This document shows positions 47,659-56,980 of a DNA stretch of 64,000 nt, one piece after another. The notes under the pieces were generated by a model, which worked only from the letters and a program-made list of their open reading frames with translations, ran no database searches and was not told the origin of the DNA. The position numbers and the translations under genes were made by a program. Source of the stretch: Sporosarcina sp. PTS2304 (GTDB lineage: Bacteria; Bacillota; Bacilli; Bacillales_A; Planococcaceae). The stretch lies in the NCBI RefSeq assembly GCF_003351785.1, contig NZ_CP031230.1, positions 1,240,001 through 1,304,000 of the forward strand, in the 5' to 3' direction. Numbering within the stretch: the stretch's first letter is position 1; the number at the start of each line of letters is the position of its first letter.

Positions 47659-48294
47659 ATGTTAGAGGTTAATTCAGATCAATCGATCGGCCAATTATTG
47701 CGTTCAACTTTAGATGAGCATTCATTGTCTATGCGTAAGCTAAGCGAACTTACAGATATCGACACCTCAACGATTTCTCGAATCATTAACGATAAGCGAA
47801 AAGCGACGCTGGATCATTTGGAAAAGTTTTCTTCCGTTTTGGCCATTCCGTTAGCCAAGTTATTAGAAGCTGACGGTTACTCTGTTATTCCAGAGAAAAA
47901 ATCTTCGAGCGAATATGATGCAACTATTGAACAATTGGTCAACACGTCAGACTTGTTGTCCACTAAGCTTTCCCTTGCGCAAGTTGAGTCACAGTTGGCA
48001 GACTATGAAGATTATGCGAAAACAACTGAAGGCAAGCAAAGGATCTTATATGAATTCACGGAAAAACTAAAAGCTGCAGGTGGCATCGGACCATTTGCTG
48101 ACCAGATGAAAAAATTATTTACTCGTTTTAAAACACAAAAAGGCAATACACGTGAACTAGCTATTATCGGCAGTGCTTTACTTTACTTCATTGTTCCTGT
48201 CGATGTCATACCGGACTATTTATTTGCAGTTGGGTATCTTGATGATGCAGTCGCGGTTCAAATCGCTTCTAACGTACTAGTAAAGAAATCATAA
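47659..48294 (+). CDS. XRE-family HTH regulator fused to a DUF1232 (YkvA) membrane domain
   Basis: 211 aa. Helix-turn-helix domain at about 8-72 (LLRSTLDEHSLSMRKLSELTDIDTSTISRIIN), a helical linker, and a C-terminal DUF1232 segment (about 167-200) with the hallmark YFIVPVDVIPDYLFAVGYLDD. Such domains contain a short hydrophobic helix and usually occur alone or with HTH domains. It is followed by an LCP gene in 20 bp. It may couple membrane status to transcription; that is inference. Confidence 0.88.
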   Translation: MLEVNSDQSIGQLLRSTLDEHSLSMRKLSELTDIDTSTISRIINDKRKATLDHLEKFSSVLAIPLAKLLEADGYSVIPEKKSSSEYDATIEQLVNTSDLLSTKLSLAQVESQLADYEDYAKTTEGKQRILYEFTEKLKAAGGIGPFADQMKKLFTRFKTQKGNTRELAIIGSALLYFIVPVDVIPDYLFAVGYLDDAVAVQIASNVLVKKS

Positions 48295-48314
48295 TCAGAT
48301 GAGTAGGTGGCATA

Positions 48315-49388
48315 TTGGAAAAGAATGAAAAACGACACGGTAAAAAAAGAAAGTTAAAGAAAAGAGTGAAACTGACGATTTTTACGCTATGTATGCTTGT
48401 CATAGCCTCTGGAGGTCTCTACTTCATTTATCAATATAATAGTGGCGTCTCACTAGCAAATACGACAACGAATGAAATCGAAACAGGTCTTAACGATAAT
48501 AGTACAGACTCTATTTACGATCCGTTTGAAGGTGCAGACGCGGAATTTGGTGAAATTAATGTTTTGCTTATCGGGAATGATGCTAGAGGTGACGAGGAAG
48601 ATTCTCGCTCGGATGCTTTGATGATTGGCCATTACGATCAAGACACAAATAAAGTAAAGCTTGTTTCCCTTATGCGTGATACATATGTAGAAGTTCCCGG
48701 GTATGGGATGCAAAGAATTAACGCAGCTTATTCATTTGGCGGCCCTGAATTAGTTCGTCAAACGATTAAACATAATTTTGATGTAGACGTTCAATATTAT
48801 GCAATCGTTAACTTTGAAGGTTTTTCGAAAATCGTGGATGTGATCGCGCCGGATGGTATTGACGTAGACATTCCTTATACGATGTCACATGGCATCGGTA
48901 TGACTCTAGAGCCGGGTAAGCAGTCATTAAATGGTGAACAACTACTTGGTTACGTACGCTTCAGACATGATATCCATAGCGATTTCGGACGTGTACAACG
49001 ACAACAGGAAGCATTATCCAAACTGAAAGAACAAGCGATGAGTGTCAAAACTTTATTTAATTTACCGAAAGTACTAGGTGTCGTCGATCCATATATTGAT
49101 ACGAATATTGATAAACGCACATTGCTTACGATTGGAAAAGGGTTAATGACAGGCGACAAGCCAGAAGAGTTAGAAACACTGAGAATTCCGTTAGAAGGTT
49201 CATTCGATGATAAACGAGTGAATGTCGGGGAAGTGTTAGATATAAACTTATATAAAAACAGAGAAGCTTTACAAGAGTTTTTATCTACAGACGCTCAGAA
49301 AGAAGAAGAGGAAGCAGAAGCACAATCTACGGAAACAGAAGAGGATTTATACTACTCAGGGTCTGATGTTGAGGATTCACAAAAATGA
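48315..49388 (+). CDS. LytR-CpsA-Psr (LCP) family cell-envelope ligase
   Basis: 357 aa from a TTG start (GTAGGTGG upstream). N-terminal basic segment and a single transmembrane helix (about 18-40), then the LCP domain (about 85-240): DARGDEEDSRSDALMIGHYD, LVSLMRDTYVEVPG, RINAAYSFGG and YVRFRHDIHSDFGRVQRQQ contain the Asp and Arg residues that bind pyrophosphate. These enzymes attach teichoic acids or glycopolymers to peptidoglycan. C-terminal acidic tail. Overlaps the next gene by 4 bp (ATGA). Confidence 0.92.
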   Translation: MEKNEKRHGKKRKLKKRVKLTIFTLCMLVIASGGLYFIYQYNSGVSLANTTTNEIETGLNDNSTDSIYDPFEGADAEFGEINVLLIGNDARGDEEDSRSDALMIGHYDQDTNKVKLVSLMRDTYVEVPGYGMQRINAAYSFGGPELVRQTIKHNFDVDVQYYAIVNFEGFSKIVDVIAPDGIDVDIPYTMSHGIGMTLEPGKQSLNGEQLLGYVRFRHDIHSDFGRVQRQQEALSKLKEQAMSVKTLFNLPKVLGVVDPYIDTNIDKRTLLTIGKGLMTGDKPEELETLRIPLEGSFDDKRVNVGEVLDINLYKNREALQEFLSTDAQKEEEEAEAQSTETEEDLYYSGSDVEDSQK

Positions 49389-49963
49389 CTTTAGATTTCA
49401 AAGTGTTTGAGTTGATCAACCAATTCGCTGGCCATAATTACGTTGTTGATCAACTAGTCGTTCTCTTTACTAAGTTCGGTCCTCTAGCATTCGGACTGGT
49501 TTTCATTTGGTTATGGTTTACGAAACATGGCAATCGATTGGAAAATCGAAAAATCGTTTTATTCGCTTTTACGATCGCTGTTTTCACTATCGGCATTGAC
49601 AAGGTTCTCGAACTTTCATTTTTCCGCGAACGTCCTTTTGTCAATCATGACGTGACATTGCTTGTTGATAAACTAGACACCGATCCTTCGTTCCCCAGCA
49701 ATCATACAGCAGGTTCTTTCGCTTTGGCAATCGCCCTTTTTTGGAAGCGGAAAAGTTTCGGAACGATTCTCTTAGCATTTTCTGTGCTCATGGCTTTATC
49801 TAGAATTTTCAGCGGTGTTCACTACCCGACAGATGTCTTGATGGGTGCATTCATTGCATTCGTTGTAGCGAGTATAGTGATTTGGCAAAGAAAATGGTTC
49901 GAACCATGGTTTATGCGTTTTATCAATTTATTCAGCAGCACACCAACACATTCCGTAAGATAA
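49385..49963 (+). CDS. PAP2-family membrane phosphatase
   Basis: 192 aa, about six transmembrane helices. The PAP2 signature is in three parts: K-x6-RP (KVLELSFFRERP), PSNHTAG and SRIFSGVHYPTDV. Relatives include BcrC-type undecaprenyl pyrophosphate phosphatases and lipid phosphatases. Coupling to the LCP gene by an ATGA overlap fits a role in recycling the undecaprenyl phosphate carrier released by LCP ligation. Confidence 0.93.
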   Translation: MTLDFKVFELINQFAGHNYVVDQLVVLFTKFGPLAFGLVFIWLWFTKHGNRLENRKIVLFAFTIAVFTIGIDKVLELSFFRERPFVNHDVTLLVDKLDTDPSFPSNHTAGSFALAIALFWKRKSFGTILLAFSVLMALSRIFSGVHYPTDVLMGAFIAFVVASIVIWQRKWFEPWFMRFINLFSSTPTHSVR

Positions 49964-49982
49964 AGATAAAGATATTTATAAA

Positions 49983-50036
49983 AAGAGGCCGTCCGGAAAG
50001 TCAGTCATGTCTGATTTTCTGTGACGGTCTCTTTTT
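49983..50036 (+). terminator. Terminator of the LCP-PAP2 unit, AAAGTCA family (copy 3)
   Basis: AGAGGCCGTC.GGAAAGTCAG and CTGATTTTCT..GACGGTCTCT pair around a TCATGT loop and run into TTTTTC on the plus strand. The inner stem matches copies at 20724, 27119 and 61606. Confidence 0.85.
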
Positions 50037-50133
50037 CGAGAAAAATATTTAGTACATTTCATTTCAGCAGAGAGCGTACTACTACAAAAGGTACGGCTTT
50101 TTTCGACAACAGATGTCTGTTGTATTTGGATTA

Positions 50134-50613
50134 TTATCGAATATGTAAAACGACTTGTTCTTTTATACCTGAAAGCACAGGTGAGCGTTCGATCGCGATA
50201 GCTGCGATCTCGGCTAGTTTCCCTTTATTTGTCGACGATTCTACCGATAAGACAAGCATGGGACGAGTAATGCCGCTATATCCGTCAATCATTCCTAAAA
50301 ATGCAGCCTTATCAAAAGTTCCGCTAAACACAATATTCGCTTTGTCTATAACAATTCCTTCGTTGTGTGCTGCCAAATGAAAAGTCATGCCAAAACTCGT
50401 TGTAGCCGCAGCAATAAATAATTCTACCGGTACTACTTGCATCTCTCCAGGCTTAGCCACGTCGTCCACATTTATTTCATTTAAATCTACTGTTTTTAAA
50501 GAGACAAGTTCCCCTACTACATAGTTACACGTTCCTTGCCATTCACTTTTTGCAAGCGATGGATCTTCTTCAATTTTCCTTTTCATATAATTCATGATTT
50601 CCACGTTAGTCAA
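50134..50613 (-). CDS. OsmC-like protein
   Basis: 159 aa, TTG start at 50613 with GGGGG at 8 nt. The layout follows OsmC/Ohr-type proteins: FIAAATTSFGMTFHLAAHNEGI in the central helix, FLGMIDGYSGITRPMLVLSVESS, and the C-terminal IERSPVLSGIKEQV. Only one cysteine is seen (GTCNY), not the usual redox pair, and it is in the N-terminal strand. Thiol peroxidase function is therefore doubtful. Confidence 0.7.
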   Translation of the reverse strand: MTNVEIMNYMKRKIEEDPSLAKSEWQGTCNYVVGELVSLKTVDLNEINVDDVAKPGEMQVVPVELFIAAATTSFGMTFHLAAHNEGIVIDKANIVFSGTFDKAAFLGMIDGYSGITRPMLVLSVESSTNKGKLAEIAAIAIERSPVLSGIKEQVVLHIR

Positions 50614-50828
50614 TTGCGAATCCCCCTGCTTATTACGTTTTCATCTATTATACGCATAAGTGAGCATAGATGTAAGAAAGGACTCTTCTTTTAGCTAGTC
50701 GGGTAGTTTTATCAATTTTTGTAGTCTCATTTCCTCAAAATTTTAAAATATTACGCCCGTTGACTAACCATATTTTGAATACTCCATTCTTTGGTTCAAA
50801 AGCGAGTTAGACGATAGAAATAAGCAGT

Positions 50829-50910
50829 CGACTTTGGATGGTGGATTGAAATGGTAGTAGCCTGAATGTAATTGCGTCTTGCTGAGATGATATGCTTTCC
50901 GAAGAGGAAA
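50829..50910 (-). repeat. Degenerate dispersed intergenic repeat, copy B
   Basis: Within the 450-bp gap between the OsmC-like gene and the acylase gene. Read on the minus strand it has TTTCCTCTTCGGAAAGC and ends in CCACCATCCAA, aligning with copies at 22990-23071 and 54274-54363. No gene is seen in the remaining 50614-51010 sequence. Confidence 0.55.
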
Positions 50911-51009
50911 TCTTAAAGTGTACACTAACTCTACATATACTCCTCAAAAATACATCATTTCTAAAAAGACCATTCTTTTCTTTCGTTAATTAACGAGCTC
51001 GATAAAATA

Positions 51010-51058
51010 TAAAAAAGATAGTGGTAGAAAAGAGATTTACTCTAGTCCACCACTATAT
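51010..51058 (-). terminator. Terminator of the penicillin acylase-like gene
   Basis: ATATAGTGGT and ACCACTATC (51017-51056) pair and are followed by TTTTTTATATTTT on the minus strand, 8 bp beyond the acylase stop codon. Confidence 0.82.
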
Positions 51059-51065
51059 TCAACAG

Positions 51066-54011
51066 CTATTTTTTATCTTTCTGTAGCTCAATCGTTTTTA
51101 CGAGTATTTCAGAAATCTGACCTCTATTTATTGAATTAGAAGATCTAAAGGTTCCATCAGCATATCCAGAAAAAATATGTAATGAACCTAATGTCTGAAT
51201 AGCATCATATTTCGGATCATTTTTATTTACATCAGAAAATATTTCTTTATTAGCTTTTTCTAATTTATACGCTCGAGTAAGAATGAGCGCCATTTGTCCT
51301 CTAGTTACTGAATCATTTGGGCCAAACCTTTTTGAACTAAAGCCATTCATAATACCTGCTTTTTTAACAGCTTCAATATATGGACTTTGCGCTGGTGCCA
51401 CATCTTCGAACGACACTCCTTGTTCAAGTTGTAAATTTAAAGCGCGTGTAAGTATAATAGCTATCTGTGAACGTGTGACTTGCTTCTCGGGGCGAAAAGT
51501 ACTATCTTCATAGCCTGTAATAATATTCTTATTAAACAAGTATTCAATTGCTGAGTAATTTGGATGCTCTAGTGAAACATCGTTGAACGAAACAATTTTA
51601 TCAGCATGATCGAGTTTTAAAACTTCTGAAGACACTGCTGCTTTTTTCACATCGTCTTTCTTAAAAAGAAATTTTTTAAATTCCCAGTTTTCATACATAC
51701 TAATCTGGTCTGCATAATGTTTATCTAGCGTACCATCTTTTTTTATAAAACCGATTTGTCCTGGTGGAGTGACATTAAATCCTACTGGACCTTCTGGTTT
51801 CATTTCAAGATAATGGTTTTCACTTCCACGGTTCATCTCTATAATAGGTCTGTCAGATCCATAACCGTGTGGCACACCAACTAAAGAAGTATCGCCAAAT
51901 TTCATTGTACGTATTGGAGAACGCCACTTGTCGACTTCTGTTCCCTTTTCCTTTTGTAATTTCAATAAAACTTCATCTACACTATCTAACATTAATTGTT
52001 CAACATCTTTATTCATCCAATTATAATTCGTAACTTCTTTATTTAGCACTTTATAGGCAAGAGTTGCTCCCATTTTTTGATCAGTAATTGGTTTTGTAAG
52101 ATCCCATACATTTTTAAGGGTTTTATCAAACAAATTTGTATGAGTGCTCTTCCACCACTCCGCAAAGAATGTAGCAATTCCTGCATCGTAATATCCGTCT
52201 TTATTTTTATCTTCTTCTAAATTATTCCAGTTATTAAGTTCCTCAATTAAATAGCTATAATCTTTATTTTTTTCTTGATGCGATTCCAATGTCTTTATTA
52301 ATAACGGTTTGAAATAATGGCTCCGAAGTTGAGCGAAACTTGCTGTATAGTTAATTTTATTAATATCCTCAAAGGTAAATTTGTCTTTCGCTTCCAAACC
52401 ATTTATAAATTGCTGTACTCTGTTATCTTTTCCCCACACAAAATTATTTTCACCGTTAGACCATCCTGCAGCAGGTTTATTATTCCAGTTAGCAATATAA
52501 CTACTTGGTGGATTGATCATTTGAGGATTACTTTCAAACGACTGGAAGCCTGTCCAATCGTATTCACCTGTACCGGGCGTAGGTAATCTTGGATCGATAG
52601 TATTATTTCTTTTAGGAATTCGACCTACGTGAAAATAACCAATATCTCCGGAAGTATCTGCATAATACCAATTAATGGACATCGTGAATTCACTCGCTGC
52701 TTGTTTAAAATCATCTATGTTTTGTGCCCAATTCATTTTCATGTACGCCATCATACTATCTACTTCAGTATCGCGGAAGGCCCATGCTTTACTGTATGCT
52801 ACATTATTTTTTGTATCCATACTAACTATTGGACCATGAATGGTTTTATAAAATTCTTTTTTTATCTCTTTTATTTCACCATTTTCTTGTCGCACTTTAA
52901 TAACTTCCGTTCTTTTATCCATCTTTTTCCACTCGTTATTATGGAAGTATTTTTCCGGGTCATCTGGATGTAATTTTTCTTCAAAAATATCAACAATATT
53001 TCCATATCCTGCAGTTGAACTGAATGAAAATTTATCAGTTGAACCGAACATAATAAATGGAAACCCAATAAATCCAGAACCTTCAATGTCGATTTCAGGT
53101 GAGTGCAGACCAATTTCATATAAATACCCAGGAGCAATAAAACCAACCTGTGGTCCGCTTAGCAGTAACGCATTCCCACTTTCAGATTTATCAGGGCCTA
53201 CTACTACTGTATTGCTTCCAATTTTTAAAGGAATGCCTAGTTCTTCAGTTAACGCTATAAAGTTTTCTCGATCTTCTCTCACCTGCTTTGCAGAATCAGC
53301 AACTGCAATCGACAAATTTTGTTTAACGCTCGTTGACACGTTTTCTTTATTTTTATTCTCAACTGTAATTGGCGCTTCAGGATCATCTGACCAAACTAAA
53401 TCATCAAACATTTTCGTTGCTTGTTCTTTACCATATTCATCTGTAAGTTTCTTTAATATTTCAGCATTTGTTAATTCTTGATGGCTGTCCATAAAAAATG
53501 AAAGCGTTGCCATATATACGCGAATAATATCTGTGGTGCTCCACCTTTTGGGCAGGATTCCAAAGTCATGAAATTCCTTTGTGATTTTATTATCAGGATC
53601 TTTTAAAGCTTCTTCTACATATAAAGTGATACCTTCCACAAATTTATTAATTAACTCTCTTTCATCTTTATCGAGCCTAGCAAACATATTTTCAATTTCT
53701 TTATCAGTAGATGCATCTCTTCTAGATTGCTCATCTCTCGGTACGAACTTTTCTCCTAGTATTTCTGAAACTGTCCCTTCATTTGCACGTCTAAACATTT
53801 CTAGTTGAAAAAGACGATCCTTTGCCATTGTGTAACCATAAGCCTTGTATAAGTCATGTGTATTCTGCGCATAAATATGTGGTACACCATACTCATCCCG
53901 TATGATTTCTACTTCTCCATCTCGCATGTTCTCTTTTGCGGATACCATGTTTTGTGGAAATACCAATCCAATAATTAAAAATCCGAAAAATAAATTTTTA
54001 AACCATTTCAA
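51066..54011 (-). CDS. Penicillin G acylase homologue with three C-terminal SLH domains
   Basis: 981 aa from a TTG at 54011 (GGAGG at 9 nt), giving signal peptide [20 protein letters not shown], likely cut after VSA. The alpha-like region has [27 protein letters not shown] and [13 protein letters not shown]. After a spacer the autocatalytic site IGSNTVVVG places the N-terminal nucleophile Ser at about 266, followed by LLSGPQVGF. Oxyanion and product regions ([29 protein letters not shown]) match Pac enzymes of Kluyvera/Escherichia and Bacillus. Residues about 795-975 are three SLH repeats for binding pyruvylated wall polymer. Native substrate is unknown. Confidence 0.93.
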   Translation of the reverse strand: MKWFKNLFFGFLIIGLVFPQNMVSAKENMRDGEVEIIRDEYGVPHIYAQNTHDLYKAYGYTMAKDRLFQLEMFRRANEGTVSEILGEKFVPRDEQSRRDASTDKEIENMFARLDKDERELINKFVEGITLYVEEALKDPDNKITKEFHDFGILPKRWSTTDIIRVYMATLSFFMDSHQELTNAEILKKLTDEYGKEQATKMFDDLVWSDDPEAPITVENKNKENVSTSVKQNLSIAVADSAKQVREDRENFIALTEELGIPLKIGSNTVVVGPDKSESGNALLLSGPQVGFIAPGYLYEIGLHSPEIDIEGSGFIGFPFIMFGSTDKFSFSSTAGYGNIVDIFEEKLHPDDPEKYFHNNEWKKMDKRTEVIKVRQENGEIKEIKKEFYKTIHGPIVSMDTKNNVAYSKAWAFRDTEVDSMMAYMKMNWAQNIDDFKQAASEFTMSINWYYADTSGDIGYFHVGRIPKRNNTIDPRLPTPGTGEYDWTGFQSFESNPQMINPPSSYIANWNNKPAAGWSNGENNFVWGKDNRVQQFINGLEAKDKFTFEDINKINYTASFAQLRSHYFKPLLIKTLESHQEKNKDYSYLIEELNNWNNLEEDKNKDGYYDAGIATFFAEWWKSTHTNLFDKTLKNVWDLTKPITDQKMGATLAYKVLNKEVTNYNWMNKDVEQLMLDSVDEVLLKLQKEKGTEVDKWRSPIRTMKFGDTSLVGVPHGYGSDRPIIEMNRGSENHYLEMKPEGPVGFNVTPPGQIGFIKKDGTLDKHYADQISMYENWEFKKFLFKKDDVKKAAVSSEVLKLDHADKIVSFNDVSLEHPNYSAIEYLFNKNIITGYEDSTFRPEKQVTRSQIAIILTRALNLQLEQGVSFEDVAPAQSPYIEAVKKAGIMNGFSSKRFGPNDSVTRGQMALILTRAYKLEKANKEIFSDVNKNDPKYDAIQTLGSLHIFSGYADGTFRSSNSINRGQISEILVKTIELQKDKK

Positions 54012-54087
54012 ATTCCAACACCTCCGTTTTTTTGTACATAGCGAAGTATAACTATCTTTCTTAAGCAATTCAAACTATTATCTAAAT

Positions 54088-54108
54088 AATCTGAATATCA
54101 GTCAGATT
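54088..54108. promoter_or_regulatory. 7-7-7 palindrome upstream of the acylase gene
   Basis: AATCTGA-ATATCAG-TCAGATT lies 77 bp above the acylase start, in a position fitting an operator. No promoter core was paired with it confidently. Confidence 0.35.
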
Positions 54109-54232
54109 CCTACTAATTGAAAAATTTTTTTAAACCTAATAAAACATTGATTTTTCAGAATATAGGGTATTTACAAGAATGTTGATGGTCCAAAGAAAGG
54201 AATTGGCATTTGAAAATGAGATGCTTTTGACG

Positions 54233-54363
54233 AGTAATTGTAGAGGTCATGTATTGTTTAGAAATTTCCTTACAGAACCGGTTACTTTCCTGAAGGAGAG
54301 CGGTATATCGTCTGAAATCAAATGCCTCAAGATAATCTAAGTGAGCGTCACACCATCCAATCG
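54233..54363 (+). repeat. Degenerate dispersed intergenic repeat, copy C
   Basis: Part of the 510-bp gap between the acylase gene and the tRNA. It has CCGGTTACTTTCCTGAAGGA, GGTATATCGTCTG and ends CACACCATCCAATCG, parallel to 22935-23071. An 85-codon minus-strand ORF over it is a by-product. The rest of the gap (54109-54525) shows no gene. Confidence 0.55.
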
Positions 54364-54525
54364 CCATAGTCAAATTCGCTTTTAAATAAATCCATGAGTA
54401 CATTATACGCAATATAGTAAATCAACTTACTTGGTTTTAAATATGAAAAAATGGAAGGAAATTTTGAAAACACAAAAAACCCATGCTTTACACACAGGTC
54501 TCTTATTTATCTAATTTAATTATTA

Positions 54526-54599
54526 CGTCCCAGGAGGGATTCGAACCCCCGACCTACGCCTTAGGAGGGCGTTGCTCTATCCAGCTGAGCTACTAGGAC
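54526..54599 (-). tRNA. tRNA-Arg (anticodon CCU)
   Basis: Reading 5'-GTCCTAG on the minus strand, acceptor stem GTCCTAG/CTGGGAC, D-arm GCTCAGCTGGATAGAGC, anticodon arm ACGCC-CTCCTAA-GGCGT with anticodon CCT, T-arm GGGGGTTCGAATCCC. CCA is not encoded. It decodes AGG. No other tRNA lies nearby. Confidence 0.96.
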
Positions 54600-54609
54600 A
54601 GATGAGGAC

Positions 54610-54643
54610 GATCCCTTCGATTCATCAATGAATCGAAGGGATT
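54610..54643. terminator. Long perfect hairpin between the SET gene and tRNA-Arg
   Basis: ATCCCTTCGATTCAT and its complement (54611-54642) form a 15-bp stem with a 2-nt loop. On the minus strand it is followed by CGTCCTCATC, not by a T-run, so it is not a textbook terminator. It sits 5 bp below the SET-protein stop and 10 bp above the tRNA 5' end, and could be an RNA-processing or stability signal. Confidence 0.55.
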
Positions 54644-54647
54644 GTCA

Positions 54648-55055
54648 TTAATCATTAGCTGTTCCATCATAATCTTCATTGAACCATAATTGTTCATCAT
54701 CGTCTACATCGCCATTATAGTTAATCAATACTTCTTCGCCTGCTTTAATATCTTTATGTGCAAAGAAATCAAACGTATGCTTGTCAAAGTTGATGTCGTA
54801 AGTGGCATTTGGCTCATATGAGTGATTAAATAACATTCCATAGCCTAAAAGTATAGCGGTATGGTTCGCTCCATACTCAAAAGCGTAGTCTGCTAAAATA
54901 GTCTTTTCAATGTATTCATGTTGTTCATTCGGATAGGAGATAACAGGTGCTTCATGTAGTAACGTACCTTTTTTAATATCACATGTTGCGAATACTCCTC
55001 TGTTGAACTCTCCGCCACTAATTGGAGAAATTTTTACTTCAATTATATCTTTCAC
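54648..55055 (-). CDS. Small SET-domain protein
   Basis: 135 aa. GGEFNRGVFATCDIKKGTLLHEA starts the fold, followed by the cofactor/pseudoknot motif LFNHSYEPNATYDI and the closing AGEEVLINYNGDVDDDEQLWF. SET domains are lysine methyltransferases in eukaryotes; small stand-alone bacterial versions exist and their substrates are mostly unknown. The pre/post-SET zinc parts are missing. Acidic C-terminus. Start MKDIIEVKIS is taken at 55055. Confidence 0.88.
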   Translation of the reverse strand: MKDIIEVKISPISGGEFNRGVFATCDIKKGTLLHEAPVISYPNEQHEYIEKTILADYAFEYGANHTAILLGYGMLFNHSYEPNATYDINFDKHTFDFFAHKDIKAGEEVLINYNGDVDDDEQLWFNEDYDGTAND

Positions 55056-55155
55056 CTACTCGCTTGTAAAATATACTTGGCAAGTATAACATTAATTTCG
55101 ATGGATTGCTCTTTTCTTTTCTCCATTCGATACATGAATTCGGAAGGTGGGTACG

Positions 55156-56553
55156 ATGCAAATAAAATTATTTCTATTACTTATTATAGCTTGTAGTCTT
55201 TTCGGATGTAGAGAAAACAATGAGAAAGCAGAAAGTCATTATTCAGCGAAAGAGCTTTCCACACAATCCATTCGTTATGGACCTGCAGCCCCTTCTTACA
55301 CGATTGATGCTGTTTATGAAGAAAGTACACATGCTATTTCGGCAACAATGCAAGTCTCTTTTGAAAACAATTTTGAACCTGAGATGACATCCGTATACTT
55401 TTCTATTTGGCCAAATGCACAGGTATTTACAGATGGAAAGATCGACATTCAAGAAGTCTTATCGGAAGAAAAACGACTTCCTTACGAAGTTGATGATACT
55501 ACATTGAAAGTATCAGAACTTTCTATTCCGCAAGATCAACAAATCACTCTTGATATTGCATTTCAAGTTACCATTCCCGAAGACAAGCATCGGTTCGGCT
55601 GGTCAGGAAAACAGGTTTCTTTAGGTAATTGGTTTCCAATTTTAGCCGTTCACGATTCGCACGGATGGAATCTACATCCGTATTTTGATTATGGGGAATC
55701 ATTTTATTCACTGAATGGAGATTATGATGTTCGCTTTACACTGCCTAATTCTATACACGTAGTAGCAACCGGTGAAGTAAACGAGACGAGATCAGTCGGT
55801 GATCAGAAAACCCATCATTTTACCGCTAAGAATGTTCGTGATTTTGCGGCTGTCTTTTATTCTAAACGTGTGGCAAAAAAACAACGGGTAGAAGACACAG
55901 ATATCTTCGTTTACGCTTACGACGACGAAGAAGCTGCGTTGATTATGGATGCTGCTACCAAGTCGTTTACAACTTACAGCGAATTATTCGGTCCTTATCC
56001 GTGGGATACTTTAACGCTCACTAGTGTGGATTACTCAGAAAACTTTGATGGAGGGATGGAGTATCCGCAACTCGTTATGATGAACACACCATTTCTCAAC
56101 GACGAAGAAAATTTAGCAGTGACCGTTATGCACGAAGTAGCACATCAATGGTTTTATAGTCTCGTCGGCAATAACCCCTACCGTGAACCTTGGCTGGATG
56201 AATCTTTAACGACATTCGCAAGTTATGTAGCTTATTACGATACGGCTACTTTCGATTGGATTGATGACGAACCATTAAAATACAGCATCACATCTGCAGT
56301 TTCTGATTTTGCTGAATCGGATATGGATGTTTATGGAGATATAATGTATGACAGTGGAGCATTGATGTTGAGCAACTTGCATAGAAAACTAGGTGATGAG
56401 AAATTTTATAAAGGTTTACGTGCTTATGTGAAGGAAATGACATTCCATATCGCTACGACTGCTGACTTCATACGAATTATGCAAGAACAATCAGGAGAGA
56501 ATCTTGAAGAATTCTTTACGTCTCATCAAGTTTTTTTAGAGGAGACGCGTTAA
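55156..56553 (+). CDS. M1-family (gluzincin) metallopeptidase lipoprotein
   Basis: 465 aa. Signal peptide with lipobox SLFGC, N-terminal beta domain, then the catalytic HEVAHQW with the third zinc ligand Glu in WLDESLTTFASY, and GGMEYPQLVMMN substrate motif. M1 aminopeptidases remove N-terminal residues; here it acts outside the membrane. ATG 55156 has GGAAGGTGG at 5 nt. An N-terminal reading from 55147 (GTG) overlaps the site. Smaller than the usual 600-900 aa since the C-terminal helical domain is short. Confidence 0.92.
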   Translation: MQIKLFLLLIIACSLFGCRENNEKAESHYSAKELSTQSIRYGPAAPSYTIDAVYEESTHAISATMQVSFENNFEPEMTSVYFSIWPNAQVFTDGKIDIQEVLSEEKRLPYEVDDTTLKVSELSIPQDQQITLDIAFQVTIPEDKHRFGWSGKQVSLGNWFPILAVHDSHGWNLHPYFDYGESFYSLNGDYDVRFTLPNSIHVVATGEVNETRSVGDQKTHHFTAKNVRDFAAVFYSKRVAKKQRVEDTDIFVYAYDDEEAALIMDAATKSFTTYSELFGPYPWDTLTLTSVDYSENFDGGMEYPQLVMMNTPFLNDEENLAVTVMHEVAHQWFYSLVGNNPYREPWLDESLTTFASYVAYYDTATFDWIDDEPLKYSITSAVSDFAESDMDVYGDIMYDSGALMLSNLHRKLGDEKFYKGLRAYVKEMTFHIATTADFIRIMQEQSGENLEEFFTSHQVFLEETR

Positions 56554-56594
56554 CCAAGCTGACATCTGCCTATTACGATTAGGTGTCAGCTTAT
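56554..56594 (+). terminator. Hairpin after the peptidase gene
   Basis: AAGCTGACA and TGTCAGCTT (56556-56592) pair around a 19-nt loop; a T-rich ATTATTA follows on the plus strand. It overlaps the approach to the convergent gene at 56597, so it may serve both. Confidence 0.6.
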
Positions 56595-56596
56595 TA

Positions 56597-56932
56597 TTAC
56601 GCATTTAACGAATATAGTTTAATCGCTTCATCCGTACGTATATCTTTATCCACCAGTAAATGACGGCTGTATACTTCCGCAAATTCAAGTGATTTTTCAA
56701 TGTTATCAACTAGTTCAAATATATCCAAAATGCCTACAAGTGTACTAGTTGTTATACCTCCTTCCGCATTTTTATAGCGGTCTGGCGGGAATTTTTTCTT
56801 AATCAAACTTTCGATTTCAGTAAAATGTTTCGCACGTACTATTACTATTCGCTCTTCCAATACTCTTTCCGCAATAGAATCAGGATGATAGTTCGATTCA
56901 AATAAAAGCTTTACAGAATAAAGTCCATACAT
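56597..56932 (-). CDS. DUF4288-like protein
   Basis: 111 aa, starting MYGLYSVKLLFES with GAGGAGG at 8 nt. VLEERIVIVRAKHFTEIES and the closing IRTDEAIKLYSLNA are features of the DUF4288 group, whose role is unknown. Codon distance of 48 bp to the carnitine-acyltransferase-like gene upstream suggests a common transcript. Confidence 0.65.
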   Translation of the reverse strand: MYGLYSVKLLFESNYHPDSIAERVLEERIVIVRAKHFTEIESLIKKKFPPDRYKNAEGGITTSTLVGILDIFELVDNIEKSLEFAEVYSRHLLVDKDIRTDEAIKLYSLNA

Positions 56933-56980
56933 GACAGTTGCCTCCTCATTGAAATTTCTATTATATTTCATGCTCCGTCT

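Noticed and set aside
51066-54011. Acylase as an acyl-homoserine-lactone acylase
   Set aside because: The overall motif pattern follows penicillin G acylases more closely, but the substrate cannot be decided from sequence, so no such claim is made.
54155-54412. 85-codon minus-strand ORF between the acylase gene and tRNA-Arg
   Set aside because: Same repeat family as at 22935-23071; no start signal, and the shared 'IGW' stretch comes from the repeat ends.
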